From assembly GCA_964514285.1 (NCBI GenBank), contig CAZEQC010000001.1:1-64000 (forward strand): a DNA stretch of 64,000 nt, read 5' to 3'. The notes under the pieces were generated by a model that worked only from the letters and a program-made list of their open reading frames with translations, ran no database searches and was not told the origin of the DNA. The position numbers were made by a program, and so were the translations under genes. Numbering within the stretch: the first letter of the stretch is position 1; each line of letters opens with the position of its first letter. Shown piece after piece: positions 33,776-42,251 of this stretch. Source of the DNA: SKLM01 sp964514285. Lineage in GTDB: Bacteria; Chloroflexota; Anaerolineae; B4-G1.

Positions 33776-35143
33776 CTACTGGTTGACACCGTTGTTTGTC
33801 GCGAAGGGATCGCCTGCTCCTCCGAATATGGTCAGGTTGTAGATCCCTACAATGGGCTGTCCACACTCAACCGTGAGGCTTCCGTTGAAATCGGAGACGT
33901 GGTTGGGTGCGAAGACTGAGTTGGAGCCATTGGCGAGCAGTTGCTGGCCCGTGACCATTGTACCGTCTGAGAACGTGTAGTCACAGGTGGTGTCGGTGCT
34001 GGTGGTATTGGCGATCTGGAAGCCGCCCTGGAAACTGCTGCTGCCAAGCGCGACGATCTGCGGGAAGAACATCGTATCGGTCTGTTCCCCATCAGCGATG
34101 CCGCTGTAGGTAGAGCCCTGCCCGGCGTACATCGAGCGGTTGTCCTCGTTGAAGATGCAGACGACGTCGCCGCCGGTCGCCTCCATTACCACGCTACCGT
34201 ATCCCTTATCGACCCCGGAGAGGTGATCGCCAAGATAGACGAACCAGGCCTGTCCTTCCTCAAGTCCCGTCTTGGTCATGGAATCTGTCACGGTGCTGTT
34301 GGTGTCTTGATCGAGGAAGGTGATGTCAGCTGTAACATCGGCTGAACCTGATCCGAGGTTCTGGCAAGCCCAACCAGAGGTCCATCCCTGCCCAGACAAG
34401 TTCTTGGCGATGCGGGGACCATAGACTTTGGACGCACCGCTTGTGAAGGTATTGTAGCTGTGGAACTGGGAATTGTCGCCGGTCGTGCCTGCGTTGTAGA
34501 AGTTCACGGTCCCAGCCAGGGGGGTGGAATCATCATCAGCCTCGAAGACAGCCGAGCCGATGAAGCCTGTCGACAGAACCCCGGGTTCATCCTGATAGAA
34601 CACATGGGAGCTGTTCGCCGGGACGCTCACCGTAGTGTTGTACACCTCACTGCCTGTCGAGTCATAGTAATAGGCGTTGACGTTGACCGCAGCGCTGCCC
34701 GCATTCTGCACTGCCACGTATGAACTGAATCCGCCCAGGTCGTTCATCACCTGAGGAGCATACAGCGTCGGACCGGTCTCGGCGGCGTCCAGCCCATTGC
34801 TTGTGCCTACTCGGGTTGTGCCCGTGCTCGTCTGCGTGTTCACGGAACAAGCTATCGCCAGATCGGAACTCACGACGGCTGATCCCAGGAACCCATCAGG
34901 GAGCTCTGTCATACCGGGCGTGTAGTACATCACGTTGCCACCGCCGGCTATGGTATCGCTGATCGACCCGACCACGTCACCGTCGGTATCATAGAAATCG
35001 ATTGTTACCGAGGCTTCCTCGGTGTCTAGGTTAACGCAGGAGATACCCGATCCATACGTTCCCGTGGGGCCCTGTGCGCTAGCGACCACTACTCCCGCAC
35101 TTAGCAAAGAGAGCAAGAGTGCGATTCTGATGACCTTCTTCAT
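33776..35143 (-). CDS. Secreted protein with four ~100-residue beta-type repeats
   Basis: 455 residues with a clean signal peptide (MKKVIRIALLLSLLSAGVVVASA, cleaved after ASA). The mature protein is acidic, rich in Ser, Thr, Gly, Asn and Asp, and made of four related modules at ~30-105, ~128-222, ~240-340 and ~365-445. Each runs Y-A/G-P-x-I/V, an Asn-rich strand, a strand ending in V-Y/F-Y, then GFxGSAVxxxxxxxxxGxxN. ATG 35143 has a near-perfect ribosome site (aggaggt). It has its own promoter and terminator, so it is probably abundant. It may be a surface-layer or pseudopilus-coat type protein. I recognise no named family. Confidence 0.8.
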   Translation of the reverse strand: MKKVIRIALLLSLLSAGVVVASAQGPTGTYGSGISCVNLDTEEASVTIDFYDTDGDVVGSISDTIAGGGNVMYYTPGMTELPDGFLGSAVVSSDLAIACSVNTQTSTGTTRVGTSNGLDAAETGPTLYAPQVMNDLGGFSSYVAVQNAGSAAVNVNAYYYDSTGSEVYNTTVSVPANSSHVFYQDEPGVLSTGFIGSAVFEADDDSTPLAGTVNFYNAGTTGDNSQFHSYNTFTSGASKVYGPRIAKNLSGQGWTSGWACQNLGSGSADVTADITFLDQDTNSTVTDSMTKTGLEEGQAWFVYLGDHLSGVDKGYGSVVMEATGGDVVCIFNEDNRSMYAGQGSTYSGIADGEQTDTMFFPQIVALGSSSFQGGFQIANTTSTDTTCDYTFSDGTMVTGQQLLANGSNSVFAPNHVSDFNGSLTVECGQPIVGIYNLTIFGGAGDPFATNNGVNQ

Positions 35144-35285
35144 TTTTACCTCCTAAGACTGAAAGTTCCTATGTTGAAATACCTAATCTTGATGAGTTCG
35201 CGTCTTTCAAATTGGCTCTAGTGATCACCCCCTGAGAGTTGTCTTCACAGACTGAATTGGCCGTAGATAGCCTATGTTGCCCTTA

Positions 35286-35314
35286 GTATACCCGTCTGGT
35301 GTTGGAATTGCAAT
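35286..35314 (-). promoter_or_regulatory. Promoter of the secreted four-repeat protein gene
   Basis: Minus strand: -35 TTGCAA (35314-35309), 17-base spacer, -10 TATACT (35291-35286). The untranslated leader is about 135 bases. Confidence 0.65.
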
Positions 35315-35335
35315 ACCTCTTTAGGATTATTCTAC

Positions 35336-36310
35336 CTAACCGACGGTCTCACCGCTTGAGTGGCATTCCTCAGGCTTGCCCTTCCTCAATCGGAACGCTA
35401 TACCGAATCCGACCAGCTCCCAGAGGATTATGCTAATCCGAATCATAACCCCGACAACAAGAGCAAGGGTAAAGGGAAGTATTCCTGCCAGCAGAAGAGC
35501 CAATAGCGTCTCCCTTATTCCGAGTCCTCCTGGTACAATCACGATGATGAGACCCCCTATGACAGAGATCACCAGTGCAACCACGTGCTGGGGGAACATA
35601 CTCAGGTCAACGGAGTACACAGAGCTACTCAAAAGCCAGGCTGCTGCAGCAAACATGATCCAGCCTATCATACCTATTCCAAAGGCAGACCAAAGCAACC
35701 TCGTTCGGGCAATAAACCCGTCTTCACTGATCGCCAACCGTGATGCGGCCAGATTCCAACCGGTGCCGACCAGGAGGCCAATGCTCCCGGCAAGCACCCA
35801 ACCCCAAGACGGCACCCTCCAAGCCAGTTGCCAATCTTGGTATCCCAGTAGGCCCCAAGTTGCTACTGTGACAACCCCGCCCGTGATCAACAGGGCGAAT
35901 TCAGTTAGAATCGCCAGCGTGATTGGCTTCGCTGAGCTTCCGTGCCTTTTGCTCAGATAGGCTTTGCTTACGTATTGCCAAGCGTATCCTGGAACGTACT
36001 TCGTGATACTAGATATCATGTGAATGGTCATACTCTCTTGCCAACTGAAACCTAGGCCTATTGCCTGCTGAATCAGGCTCCACATGACAGCGCCCAAGAT
36101 GAGTGCTATTATTATGCAAATCTGTCCAGCGATCAGCGGGATCAGACTGACCCTGCTAAGGTGTGGTCTCAGTTGCTCCCACCCACGGATTAGGATGGTT
36201 GATACGAAGAACAACGATGTGACAAGCAGGACAATTCCGAGGAACCTCTCCAGCTGTCGAGATCTCTTTGATTGAACGAATCGATAGGTGCTTTGAAGGA
36301 ATTCAATCAT
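35336..36310 (-). CDS. LPG-synthase-type (UPF0104) integral membrane protein
   Basis: 324 residues from ATG 36310; a TTG at 36331 would add seven. About eight membrane helices. SSITKYVPGYAWQYVSKAYL (~residues 105-125) is the hallmark of the lysylphosphatidylglycerol-synthase transmembrane family, and VIVPGGLGIRETLLALLLA (~265) the second conserved block. Family members without the soluble synthase domain are often found in glycan clusters and are thought to move or modify lipid-linked molecules. Here it ends a cluster of glycosyltransferases and methyltransferases. The start lies 5 bases after the stop of the methyltransferase gene. Confidence 0.85.
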   Translation of the reverse strand: MIEFLQSTYRFVQSKRSRQLERFLGIVLLVTSLFFVSTILIRGWEQLRPHLSRVSLIPLIAGQICIIIALILGAVMWSLIQQAIGLGFSWQESMTIHMISSITKYVPGYAWQYVSKAYLSKRHGSSAKPITLAILTEFALLITGGVVTVATWGLLGYQDWQLAWRVPSWGWVLAGSIGLLVGTGWNLAASRLAISEDGFIARTRLLWSAFGIGMIGWIMFAAAAWLLSSSVYSVDLSMFPQHVVALVISVIGGLIIVIVPGGLGIRETLLALLLAGILPFTLALVVGVMIRISIILWELVGFGIAFRLRKGKPEECHSSGETVG

Positions 36311-36315
36311 CTGTC

Positions 36316-37038
36316 TCACGATGTTCCACAAATGAAGAGGAAGCTATAGGAGAGGTTGAAAGGCGTTAGTGGGCCCAGCAGCATATAGGGGATCTTCTTG
36401 GGGAAACGCAGATACCATCGCAGGTCATGGAGTGAGCGGGGCCAGCACATGTTGTATTTGTGAGCTCCGATCACCTCGAACCCCTGTTCCTCTATAAGAT
36501 CTCGCCATTCGCCGGAAGTGGCAAAACGCTCTATGGTCTGACTGTGACTGACTGGGTATCCGAGACGCAAGACGTGCCAGAGGATGTCCAGCAAGTAGTA
36601 ACTATTAGGCAAGAGGAGAGCTGCAACGCCGTCTGGCTTGATAACTCGTCTCATCTCCCGCAGTCCCTGGCTAGGTGAGACGAAGTGTTCTAGGCTCCCT
36701 AAGTTGGTCAGATAGTCGAAGGCTTTAGATGGGAAGGGCAGGCGTTGTCCGTCCGCGATCGCCACTCTGTCTTGGCCTATGTTTTCATGAGCCAGCGTGG
36801 CGGCTGAGGGTGAGAAATCTATGCCCGTAGCTATCAGCCCCTGTTCAGCGGCGAGTCGTGCCATATGTCCCTCCCCGCAGGCGATATCCAACAGCTGGCG
36901 ATCTGGAACTGGGCCTAGTTTCTCTAACACCCAACGGTAGAACACATCTGACTCACGTAGATATCCCGGTTGAGCATAGTGATGCTCGTAGGTCGCGATG
37001 ATCTCTTGCTTTGAGGGGGCGTTGTCCTTACCTATCAC
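36316..37038 (-). CDS. Class I SAM-dependent methyltransferase
   Basis: 240 residues. LLDIACGEGHMARLAAEQG is the SAM loop, GIDFSPSA holds the acidic ribose ligand, and VAIADGQRLPFPSKAFDYLTNLGSLEHF and MRRVIKPDGVAALLLPN follow in family order. It is a small-molecule or glycan methyltransferase. Its start overlaps the stop of the GT4 gene by 4 bases (ATGA), so the two are coupled, suggesting that it methylates the product of that glycosyltransferase. Confidence 0.87.
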   Translation of the reverse strand: MIGKDNAPSKQEIIATYEHHYAQPGYLRESDVFYRWVLEKLGPVPDRQLLDIACGEGHMARLAAEQGLIATGIDFSPSAATLAHENIGQDRVAIADGQRLPFPSKAFDYLTNLGSLEHFVSPSQGLREMRRVIKPDGVAALLLPNSYYLLDILWHVLRLGYPVSHSQTIERFATSGEWRDLIEEQGFEVIGAHKYNMCWPRSLHDLRWYLRFPKKIPYMLLGPLTPFNLSYSFLFICGTS

Positions 37039-38156
37039 TTGGCACCAATGACCTCTCGATACAGGTCCAGCGTTTGTCTAGCTGCTTTCTCTTGCGAGAA
37101 GCGCTCTGCGACCTGGAGGCCTTTCCTGCGGAGCTCCTCACGCAGGTTCGGATCTTCCCACAGTCTGAGCATGCAGTGGGAAAGCGTCTCCACATCATCG
37201 GGCGAATCCACGATCAGAGCTGCGTCCCCAACTACTTCCCTAATCGCACCGGCGTCGGTTACGACTAATGGGGTCCCACATGCCATAGCCTCAACGGCCA
37301 CAAGGCCGAAGCCTTCGTGAAAGGATGGGAAGACAACCATCATTGCACTGCTGTAAAGACCAGGCAGGTCCCCTGAAGGCACAGCGCCGGTGAAGATCAC
37401 GTCATCGACGATCTGATGCCGCTCCATCGTGTGATCGAGCGTCGTGTCAAGGCTTTTTGGGTACTCTTCCCCGACGAGGACAAGCTTCCCGTCAAAGTCG
37501 CTTTGTCTCTGAAACATAGAGAAAGCGTGTAGCAGGCTGGAGAGGTTCTTCTTGCGATCTATACGTCCAACGTGAATGACTGTATGATCGGGCAAGTGGT
37601 ATTCCTTCTTCACTCGTTGAATATCGTCCTCCGTAGCGGGTTTGAACTGGGAATTGCAGGCTGGATAGATGGTGTTCATCGCTGCTGGAGAGAGATGGTA
37701 GAGCCGCTGAAGATCCTGTGCTGTGGCATTTGAGATAGCGATCACTCGGTCGGCTTGACGTAGCATCACCGGCTGAATCCATCGCCAGTACCACACATCT
37801 AGCCGTGGAAAAAGGTGAGGGTAAAGCAGGATCGTCAGATCATAGACCGTAACCGCTGTCTTGGCTGATACGCCGAAAACTGCGAGGTTCTTCACAAAAT
37901 GAACCAAGTCATAATCACGCGCCAGGAATGGGATGACCGCTTGGGCCCATAGACGTAAGCCAAGCCGATGTTTGATCGGAGCCACGACTTGACGTACATT
38001 GCCCGCAACAGTTTCAAGCGTAGGTTCTGGCTGGCTCAACAATACGGTATACTCTGTCTCAGCATCTAACCTGAAGAGAGGTTCGAGGAGATTCAGAGTC
38101 GCTGAACGTCCGCCTCCTGTGTAATGAATACCCAAAGCTTCAATCAGAATTCGCAC
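37035..38156 (-). CDS. GT4-family glycosyltransferase
   Basis: 373 residues, GT-B fold. The N-terminus has GIHYTGGGRSATLNLLEPLF, and the C-terminal nucleotide-sugar domain holds VIHVGRIDRKKNLSSLLHAF, FPSFHEGFGLVAVEAMACGTP (the EX7E motif) and VVTDAGAIREVVGDAALIV. It is a retaining transferase such as a mannosyl or rhamnosyl transferase for a surface polymer. It is preceded by a methyltransferase gene and followed by one that overlaps its stop. Confidence 0.9.
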   Translation of the reverse strand: MRILIEALGIHYTGGGRSATLNLLEPLFRLDAETEYTVLLSQPEPTLETVAGNVRQVVAPIKHRLGLRLWAQAVIPFLARDYDLVHFVKNLAVFGVSAKTAVTVYDLTILLYPHLFPRLDVWYWRWIQPVMLRQADRVIAISNATAQDLQRLYHLSPAAMNTIYPACNSQFKPATEDDIQRVKKEYHLPDHTVIHVGRIDRKKNLSSLLHAFSMFQRQSDFDGKLVLVGEEYPKSLDTTLDHTMERHQIVDDVIFTGAVPSGDLPGLYSSAMMVVFPSFHEGFGLVAVEAMACGTPLVVTDAGAIREVVGDAALIVDSPDDVETLSHCMLRLWEDPNLREELRRKGLQVAERFSQEKAARQTLDLYREVIGAK

Positions 38157-38169
38157 TGATAGTCTCTCC

Positions 38170-38934
38170 TCAACCGCTTGTCGGCTTCGATTGAGTCTTT
38201 CGGGCGAGCATCAGCTTCATGGCTCTACCGTTGTCTCGACCTTCTTCTCGCCATCGCTTGTCCGTATGGTAAAGCCACCGCTGCAATTGCTTGGAGCGGA
38301 GCAAGAACGGGCCGATTAATGGGATCAGGGGCCTGTTGAGAAGGTAGTAGACGGGCAAGACATCCACGATGTGCAGTCCATGCTGGAGCAACAACTCTCG
38401 GTAGGTCTCAAGCGTGCGAAACTGAGCGTGGGAGGCGGAGGGCAATAGGGGATGAGCGAAGGTGTCTGTGATCAGCAGATAGCCATCAGGCGAAAGCAGA
38501 TGGGCCAGATGAGCGATCGCTTGTTCAAAGCGAGCATCATCCACCAAGTGGTACAGCACGCTTATGACCGATATGACATCAAAAGGACCAGCCACCGGTA
38601 TTCTCTTGGATCCAATGTCACAGATGTGGAAGCTGCAGTCTGGAAATATCCGTTGCAGATACTCCACACTTGCTCTGGTTATGTCGATGCCTACTACTTG
38701 GCCGGCGTCAGCTTCTTTGAAGAAACGGATGTAGAATCCTGTTCCGCTGCCAACATCGAGCACTCGTTTGCCTACAATTCCTACTCGATGCTTGGCAAGC
38801 ACAAGTTCGAGGCAGTCTCTTTGGGCTTGGTACAGTATCTCATTGTAGCCCAGGCCAAACGCACGATGTCCTGTGCCTCTCAGGTTAGGCTCTCTTGTCA
38901 AACGATCCTCCCAGTAGCCTTTGTAGTCTGACAT
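38170..38934 (-). CDS. Class I SAM-dependent methyltransferase
   Basis: 254 residues. RVLDVGSGTGFYIRFFKEA is the SAM loop, VVGIDITRASVEYL the ribose site, and FDVISVISVLYHLVDDARFEQAI the catalytic-site region; YLLITDTFAHP follows. The N-terminus YWEDRLTREPNLRGTGHRAFG is like methyltransferases of polysaccharide loci. It lies 13 bases upstream of the GT4 gene in the direction of transcription. The acceptor is unknown. Confidence 0.87.
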   Translation of the reverse strand: MSDYKGYWEDRLTREPNLRGTGHRAFGLGYNEILYQAQRDCLELVLAKHRVGIVGKRVLDVGSGTGFYIRFFKEADAGQVVGIDITRASVEYLQRIFPDCSFHICDIGSKRIPVAGPFDVISVISVLYHLVDDARFEQAIAHLAHLLSPDGYLLITDTFAHPLLPSASHAQFRTLETYRELLLQHGLHIVDVLPVYYLLNRPLIPLIGPFLLRSKQLQRWLYHTDKRWREEGRDNGRAMKLMLARKTQSKPTSG

Positions 38935-38958
38935 AGCGTATGTCCTTAGATCGTCTCG

Positions 38959-39786
38959 CTACTGGATCCTCGACCTTGAACTCAATGACTTGGTGGCGAT
39001 GGCGAAGATGTCATTGCAGAACACCCAGCGGAAGGGGTGGAGATGACTGAGCAGTATCATGCCTGTCCGGATTAACCAATTGCTCTCTTGATTGTACGTC
39101 TGCGCTGGTATGAGCCGGATGCTCACAGAGAAGCCTGCATCAAGCAGCGACCTCCTGAGCGATAGGGGGGTCTGTTCATTGACGTGGACTTCGTGATAGG
39201 CCCATCGCTCTCTAGGGTTTGCAGGCAACCGATGACCTCCTAAGTACTGCACGAGGCGATAGACAGGATAGCCGATGCGATAGTACCATAAGTTTGGCAT
39301 GGTGTGGACGATGGCCTTGCCTCCTCGGGTGAGTACGCGATGTATCTCACCAAACGTCTCTCGCAGCTCCTCAGGATGCAGATGCTCCACAATGTCCAGC
39401 AGAAAGACGCGTTCAAAGGTGTTAGAAGCATAAGGCAGTCTACGAGCATTAGCTTGCTGCAGTCTCAGAACATCGTGGCAAGCCGCAGCACTTCTCAGTG
39501 TATCCCGTGCTATCAAAACGGCATTCTTGGCATAGTCCAATCCGTAGCTTAGAATCCCAAGTTGGCGCGTATGCAAGAGTAATTCTCCACGCCCGCAGCC
39601 CACGTCAAGGATACGCATGCCGGGTGCAAGGTCACTCATTCTCAGGGGCAAGCTCAACCTTTTTGGCAGAGTCCTACCCTGGCTAGCCTCAAAGACTTCG
39701 TGGCCCTGACAATGGGACTCATAGTATTCTCGCGTATACGTCTCAGGGGGAACTGATGTCTCAGGATCGTCTCTTAGATCGTCCAT
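38959..39786 (-). CDS. Class I SAM-dependent methyltransferase
   Basis: 275 residues. RILDVGCGRGELLLHTRQLG is the SAM loop, GLDYAKNAVLIA the ribose site, then FERVFLLDIVEHLHPEELRETF and LTRGGKAIVHTMPN. The N-terminus reads ETYTREYYESHCQGHEVF, a form common to O-antigen or glycolipid methyltransferases. Together with the genes at 36316 and 38170 it makes three non-identical methyltransferases around one GT4 gene, which implies a multiply methylated sugar chain. Confidence 0.87.
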   Translation of the reverse strand: MDDLRDDPETSVPPETYTREYYESHCQGHEVFEASQGRTLPKRLSLPLRMSDLAPGMRILDVGCGRGELLLHTRQLGILSYGLDYAKNAVLIARDTLRSAAACHDVLRLQQANARRLPYASNTFERVFLLDIVEHLHPEELRETFGEIHRVLTRGGKAIVHTMPNLWYYRIGYPVYRLVQYLGGHRLPANPRERWAYHEVHVNEQTPLSLRRSLLDAGFSVSIRLIPAQTYNQESNWLIRTGMILLSHLHPFRWVFCNDIFAIATKSLSSRSRIQ

Positions 39787-39854
39787 AGTGGGGCAAGCCG
39801 TGTGTTAGGAAGATGGAGAAGTGGAAGGTACCAGGCTCCAATCATCGATCGCGT

Positions 39855-41066
39855 TCAACTCAGGGCGGCTTCGTACATTGCCACAAACTTCTGAGCGACT
39901 TGATGCCAATTGAGTTCTTCACGGACTCTGTCGCGTCCACACTCTCCCAGTCGGTCTCGTAGCCCACTGTTCTTTAGCAGGTGGCAGATGGCTTCCGCCA
40001 GGGCGTCTTCATCCCTCTCCGGTACTAGCATACCTGTCTCGTTGTGGATCACGGCCAGGGGTACACCGGCCACGTTACTTGCTACGACCGGCTTCTCAGC
40101 TGCCATAGCCTCCAGAATCACCGTTGGAAGGCCATCCAAGTTACCTTCGTCGTGAACAGAGGGCGCCACGAAAAGCTCGCTCAAATGCAGGTATTCCGGA
40201 ACCTGATTCCAAGGAATGAAGCCAGGGAACCTGATGTGGTCTGCTATCCCCAATTCATTGGCCAGTGTATGCAAGTAAGGTCCTTCAGGTCCATCCCCTG
40301 CGATAATGCAGCAGGTCTTGGGGCAGGATGCCAAAATATCGGGCATAGCGCGCACCAGCACATCGAACCCTTTTTTCCCCACCAGCCTTCCCAGGCCCAA
40401 GATAACGCTCGTGTCTTCCTCCAGTCCGAGTTGTTTTCTAAGACTGCTTGTGTCTGGCTGGGGACCAAAAGCTTCTGGATCAGCTCCCCACAGGATCAAG
40501 TGAGTTGAGGTGGGGGAGGCGCCCAATTTGATGGCGCTCTCATAGAGATCAGGACTGCACGCTGTGACACCTTGGGCATGACGGAATACTTGTCTAGCTA
40601 CCGCTGCGAAAAAGGGGTTCTTCCTAGCGAAGTAGATGTCCGATCCATGCAGGCTTACGAACAATGGAGAACGTGCACTCGCTTTTCCAAGTAGGCCAAT
40701 TGGGCCATTAGGAAGCACCCAGTGACTATGGATGATATCAAAATCGTGTTGCTTGACCAATCGCAACATGGCAGACGCTCCTTTGAACAGAAATGGGAGT
40801 ATCAGTAGGTACGCCTGCCATTTCAACCTACGGTCGCTGTCCATTGCATTGGCATAACCCATAACGTTCCATCGTTCTACCCCTGAGTAGCGAAATGAGT
40901 GGACCTGCACAGGGGTCTCATATGGCTCGATGGCTGGATGGTAAGGAACAATGACTTGGACCTCGTGACCCAGTGCTGATAAGGCTTCGGCAAGAGAACG
41001 ATTGAAGCGACCGGCGCCATCATTGTCGAAGCGGGGATAGGTGGAAGCAATCATGCAGATTCTCAT
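39855..41066 (-). CDS. GT4-family glycosyltransferase
   Basis: 403 residues. ICMIASTYPRFDNDGAGRFN at the start, LHGSDIYFARKNPFFAAVAR in the middle, VILGLGRLVGKKGFDVLVRA opening the C-terminal domain, and LFVAPSVHDEGNLDGLPTVI plus LEAMAAEKPVVASNVAGVP giving the EX7E donor site. It is a retaining glycosyltransferase of the WecB/PimB-like group. It starts 9 bases after the GT2 gene and is followed by the methyltransferases. Confidence 0.9.
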   Translation of the reverse strand: MRICMIASTYPRFDNDGAGRFNRSLAEALSALGHEVQVIVPYHPAIEPYETPVQVHSFRYSGVERWNVMGYANAMDSDRRLKWQAYLLILPFLFKGASAMLRLVKQHDFDIIHSHWVLPNGPIGLLGKASARSPLFVSLHGSDIYFARKNPFFAAVARQVFRHAQGVTACSPDLYESAIKLGASPTSTHLILWGADPEAFGPQPDTSSLRKQLGLEEDTSVILGLGRLVGKKGFDVLVRAMPDILASCPKTCCIIAGDGPEGPYLHTLANELGIADHIRFPGFIPWNQVPEYLHLSELFVAPSVHDEGNLDGLPTVILEAMAAEKPVVASNVAGVPLAVIHNETGMLVPERDEDALAEAICHLLKNSGLRDRLGECGRDRVREELNWHQVAQKFVAMYEAALS

Positions 41067-41075
41067 AGACAGACC

Positions 41076-42032
41076 CTACTCTGCTCGCTGGTCGTCCTTC
41101 AACTCTATTAGTCGCACCCGGTAGACCGCTTCTTCCATCATCTTTCGGTTGAGCCGCACCAGGTCGGCCATTAGCCCGATCAGGCAGACCTGGAATCCGA
41201 CAATAGTCAGGATCGCTGCCAGAATCAAGGACTGTACCTTTCCTGTTCCCGGCCCCGTAACGAAGTAGTAGAGGAAGCGGATGCCGAGGGCCACCCCGCC
41301 AGCGATCATCACCCCCCCCAGGCTCAGAAACAGTCGCAGCGGACGATACATAGCGTAGAAGCGGAGGATGGTGATGGCCGAGATTGCTAGAAAGGAGGGA
41401 ATGTTCTGAATGAGCCGTGACTCACGTGTGCTTGGATTGGTCTGGATCGGGACATAGGTGACTGCCATACGTCTCGCTCCGGCCTGGATCAAGGTCTCCA
41501 AGGTGTACGTGTAGTCGCTGAGTACTGTAAGACGGAGGGCAGCCTCGCGGGTGAAGGCTCGGAAGCCACTGGTGGCGTCTGGGATCGAGATGCCAGCAGC
41601 CCTTTCCACCACCCAGCTTCCCCAGCGTTGCAGGAGGCGCTTTAGGGGGGAGAAATGCTCCAGCGTCGCCACGCCGCGGTCGCCCACTGCAATGTCGGCC
41701 TTCCCCTCAAGAAGCGGCTGGATGAGACGCGCAATGTCCTCACCCCGGTACTGATTGTCAGCATCGGTGTTGACGATGATGTCGGCACCCGCTTCCAGGG
41801 CTGCGTCCACCCCTGCCATGAAGGCGTATGCCAGGCCCTGGTTCTTCTTCATACGAATGACGTGATCGACGCCTAGCTCGCCTGCGACGTTGCAGGTCTT
41901 GTCGACGCTGCCGTCGTCCACGACCAGAATCTCAACGTCGCCAACCCCCGGTAGCGCTTTGGGTAAGTCATGCACGGTGGCGGGAAGTGTCGCTTCCTCG
42001 TTGTAGCAGGGGATCTGGATGATGACTTTCAC
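41076..42032 (-). CDS. GT2 polyprenyl-phosphate glycosyltransferase with membrane tail
   Basis: 318 residues from GTG 42032 (VIIQIPCYNEEATLP right after the start); a TTG at 42053 is the alternative. The GT-A domain (~1-220) has VDDGSVDKTC and NTDADNQYRG (the DxD motif), as in dolichyl-phosphate mannose synthase. Two C-terminal membrane helices follow (LRLFLSLGGVMIAGGVALGI, ILAAILTIVGFQVCLIGLMA). It probably makes a polyprenyl-phosphate sugar or the first linkage of the surface glycan. It is the first gene behind a strong promoter, so it opens the cluster 42032-35336. Confidence 0.88.
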   Translation of the reverse strand: MKVIIQIPCYNEEATLPATVHDLPKALPGVGDVEILVVDDGSVDKTCNVAGELGVDHVIRMKKNQGLAYAFMAGVDAALEAGADIIVNTDADNQYRGEDIARLIQPLLEGKADIAVGDRGVATLEHFSPLKRLLQRWGSWVVERAAGISIPDATSGFRAFTREAALRLTVLSDYTYTLETLIQAGARRMAVTYVPIQTNPSTRESRLIQNIPSFLAISAITILRFYAMYRPLRLFLSLGGVMIAGGVALGIRFLYYFVTGPGTGKVQSLILAAILTIVGFQVCLIGLMADLVRLNRKMMEEAVYRVRLIELKDDQRAE

Positions 42033-42080
42033 CGTTGGGCTTTCACCTCGCAATTAGATGCCGAAAGGGCGTCAGGCGGC

Positions 42081-42109
42081 ATTCTAGCACACTGGCTGGT
42101 GGCTGTCAA
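42081..42109 (-). promoter_or_regulatory. Strong sigma70-type promoter of the glycan cluster
   Basis: Minus strand: perfect -35 TTGACA (42109-42104), 17-base spacer, -10 TAGAAT (42086-42081). Transcription would begin about 40 bases before GTG 42032. Confidence 0.8.
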
Positions 42110-42251
42110 CGAGGGGCCTCTCGAATCCATGTGAATGCATCTGGGTTTCCCCGTAAAGGCGTACGTTTGGTTCTAGCTTCGCGTGATTCTGGCCGTGTTT
42201 GGAGGTCCCTCGGATTAGGACACCGCTAAGGGGGCTCCAGCGCTGGTAGGT

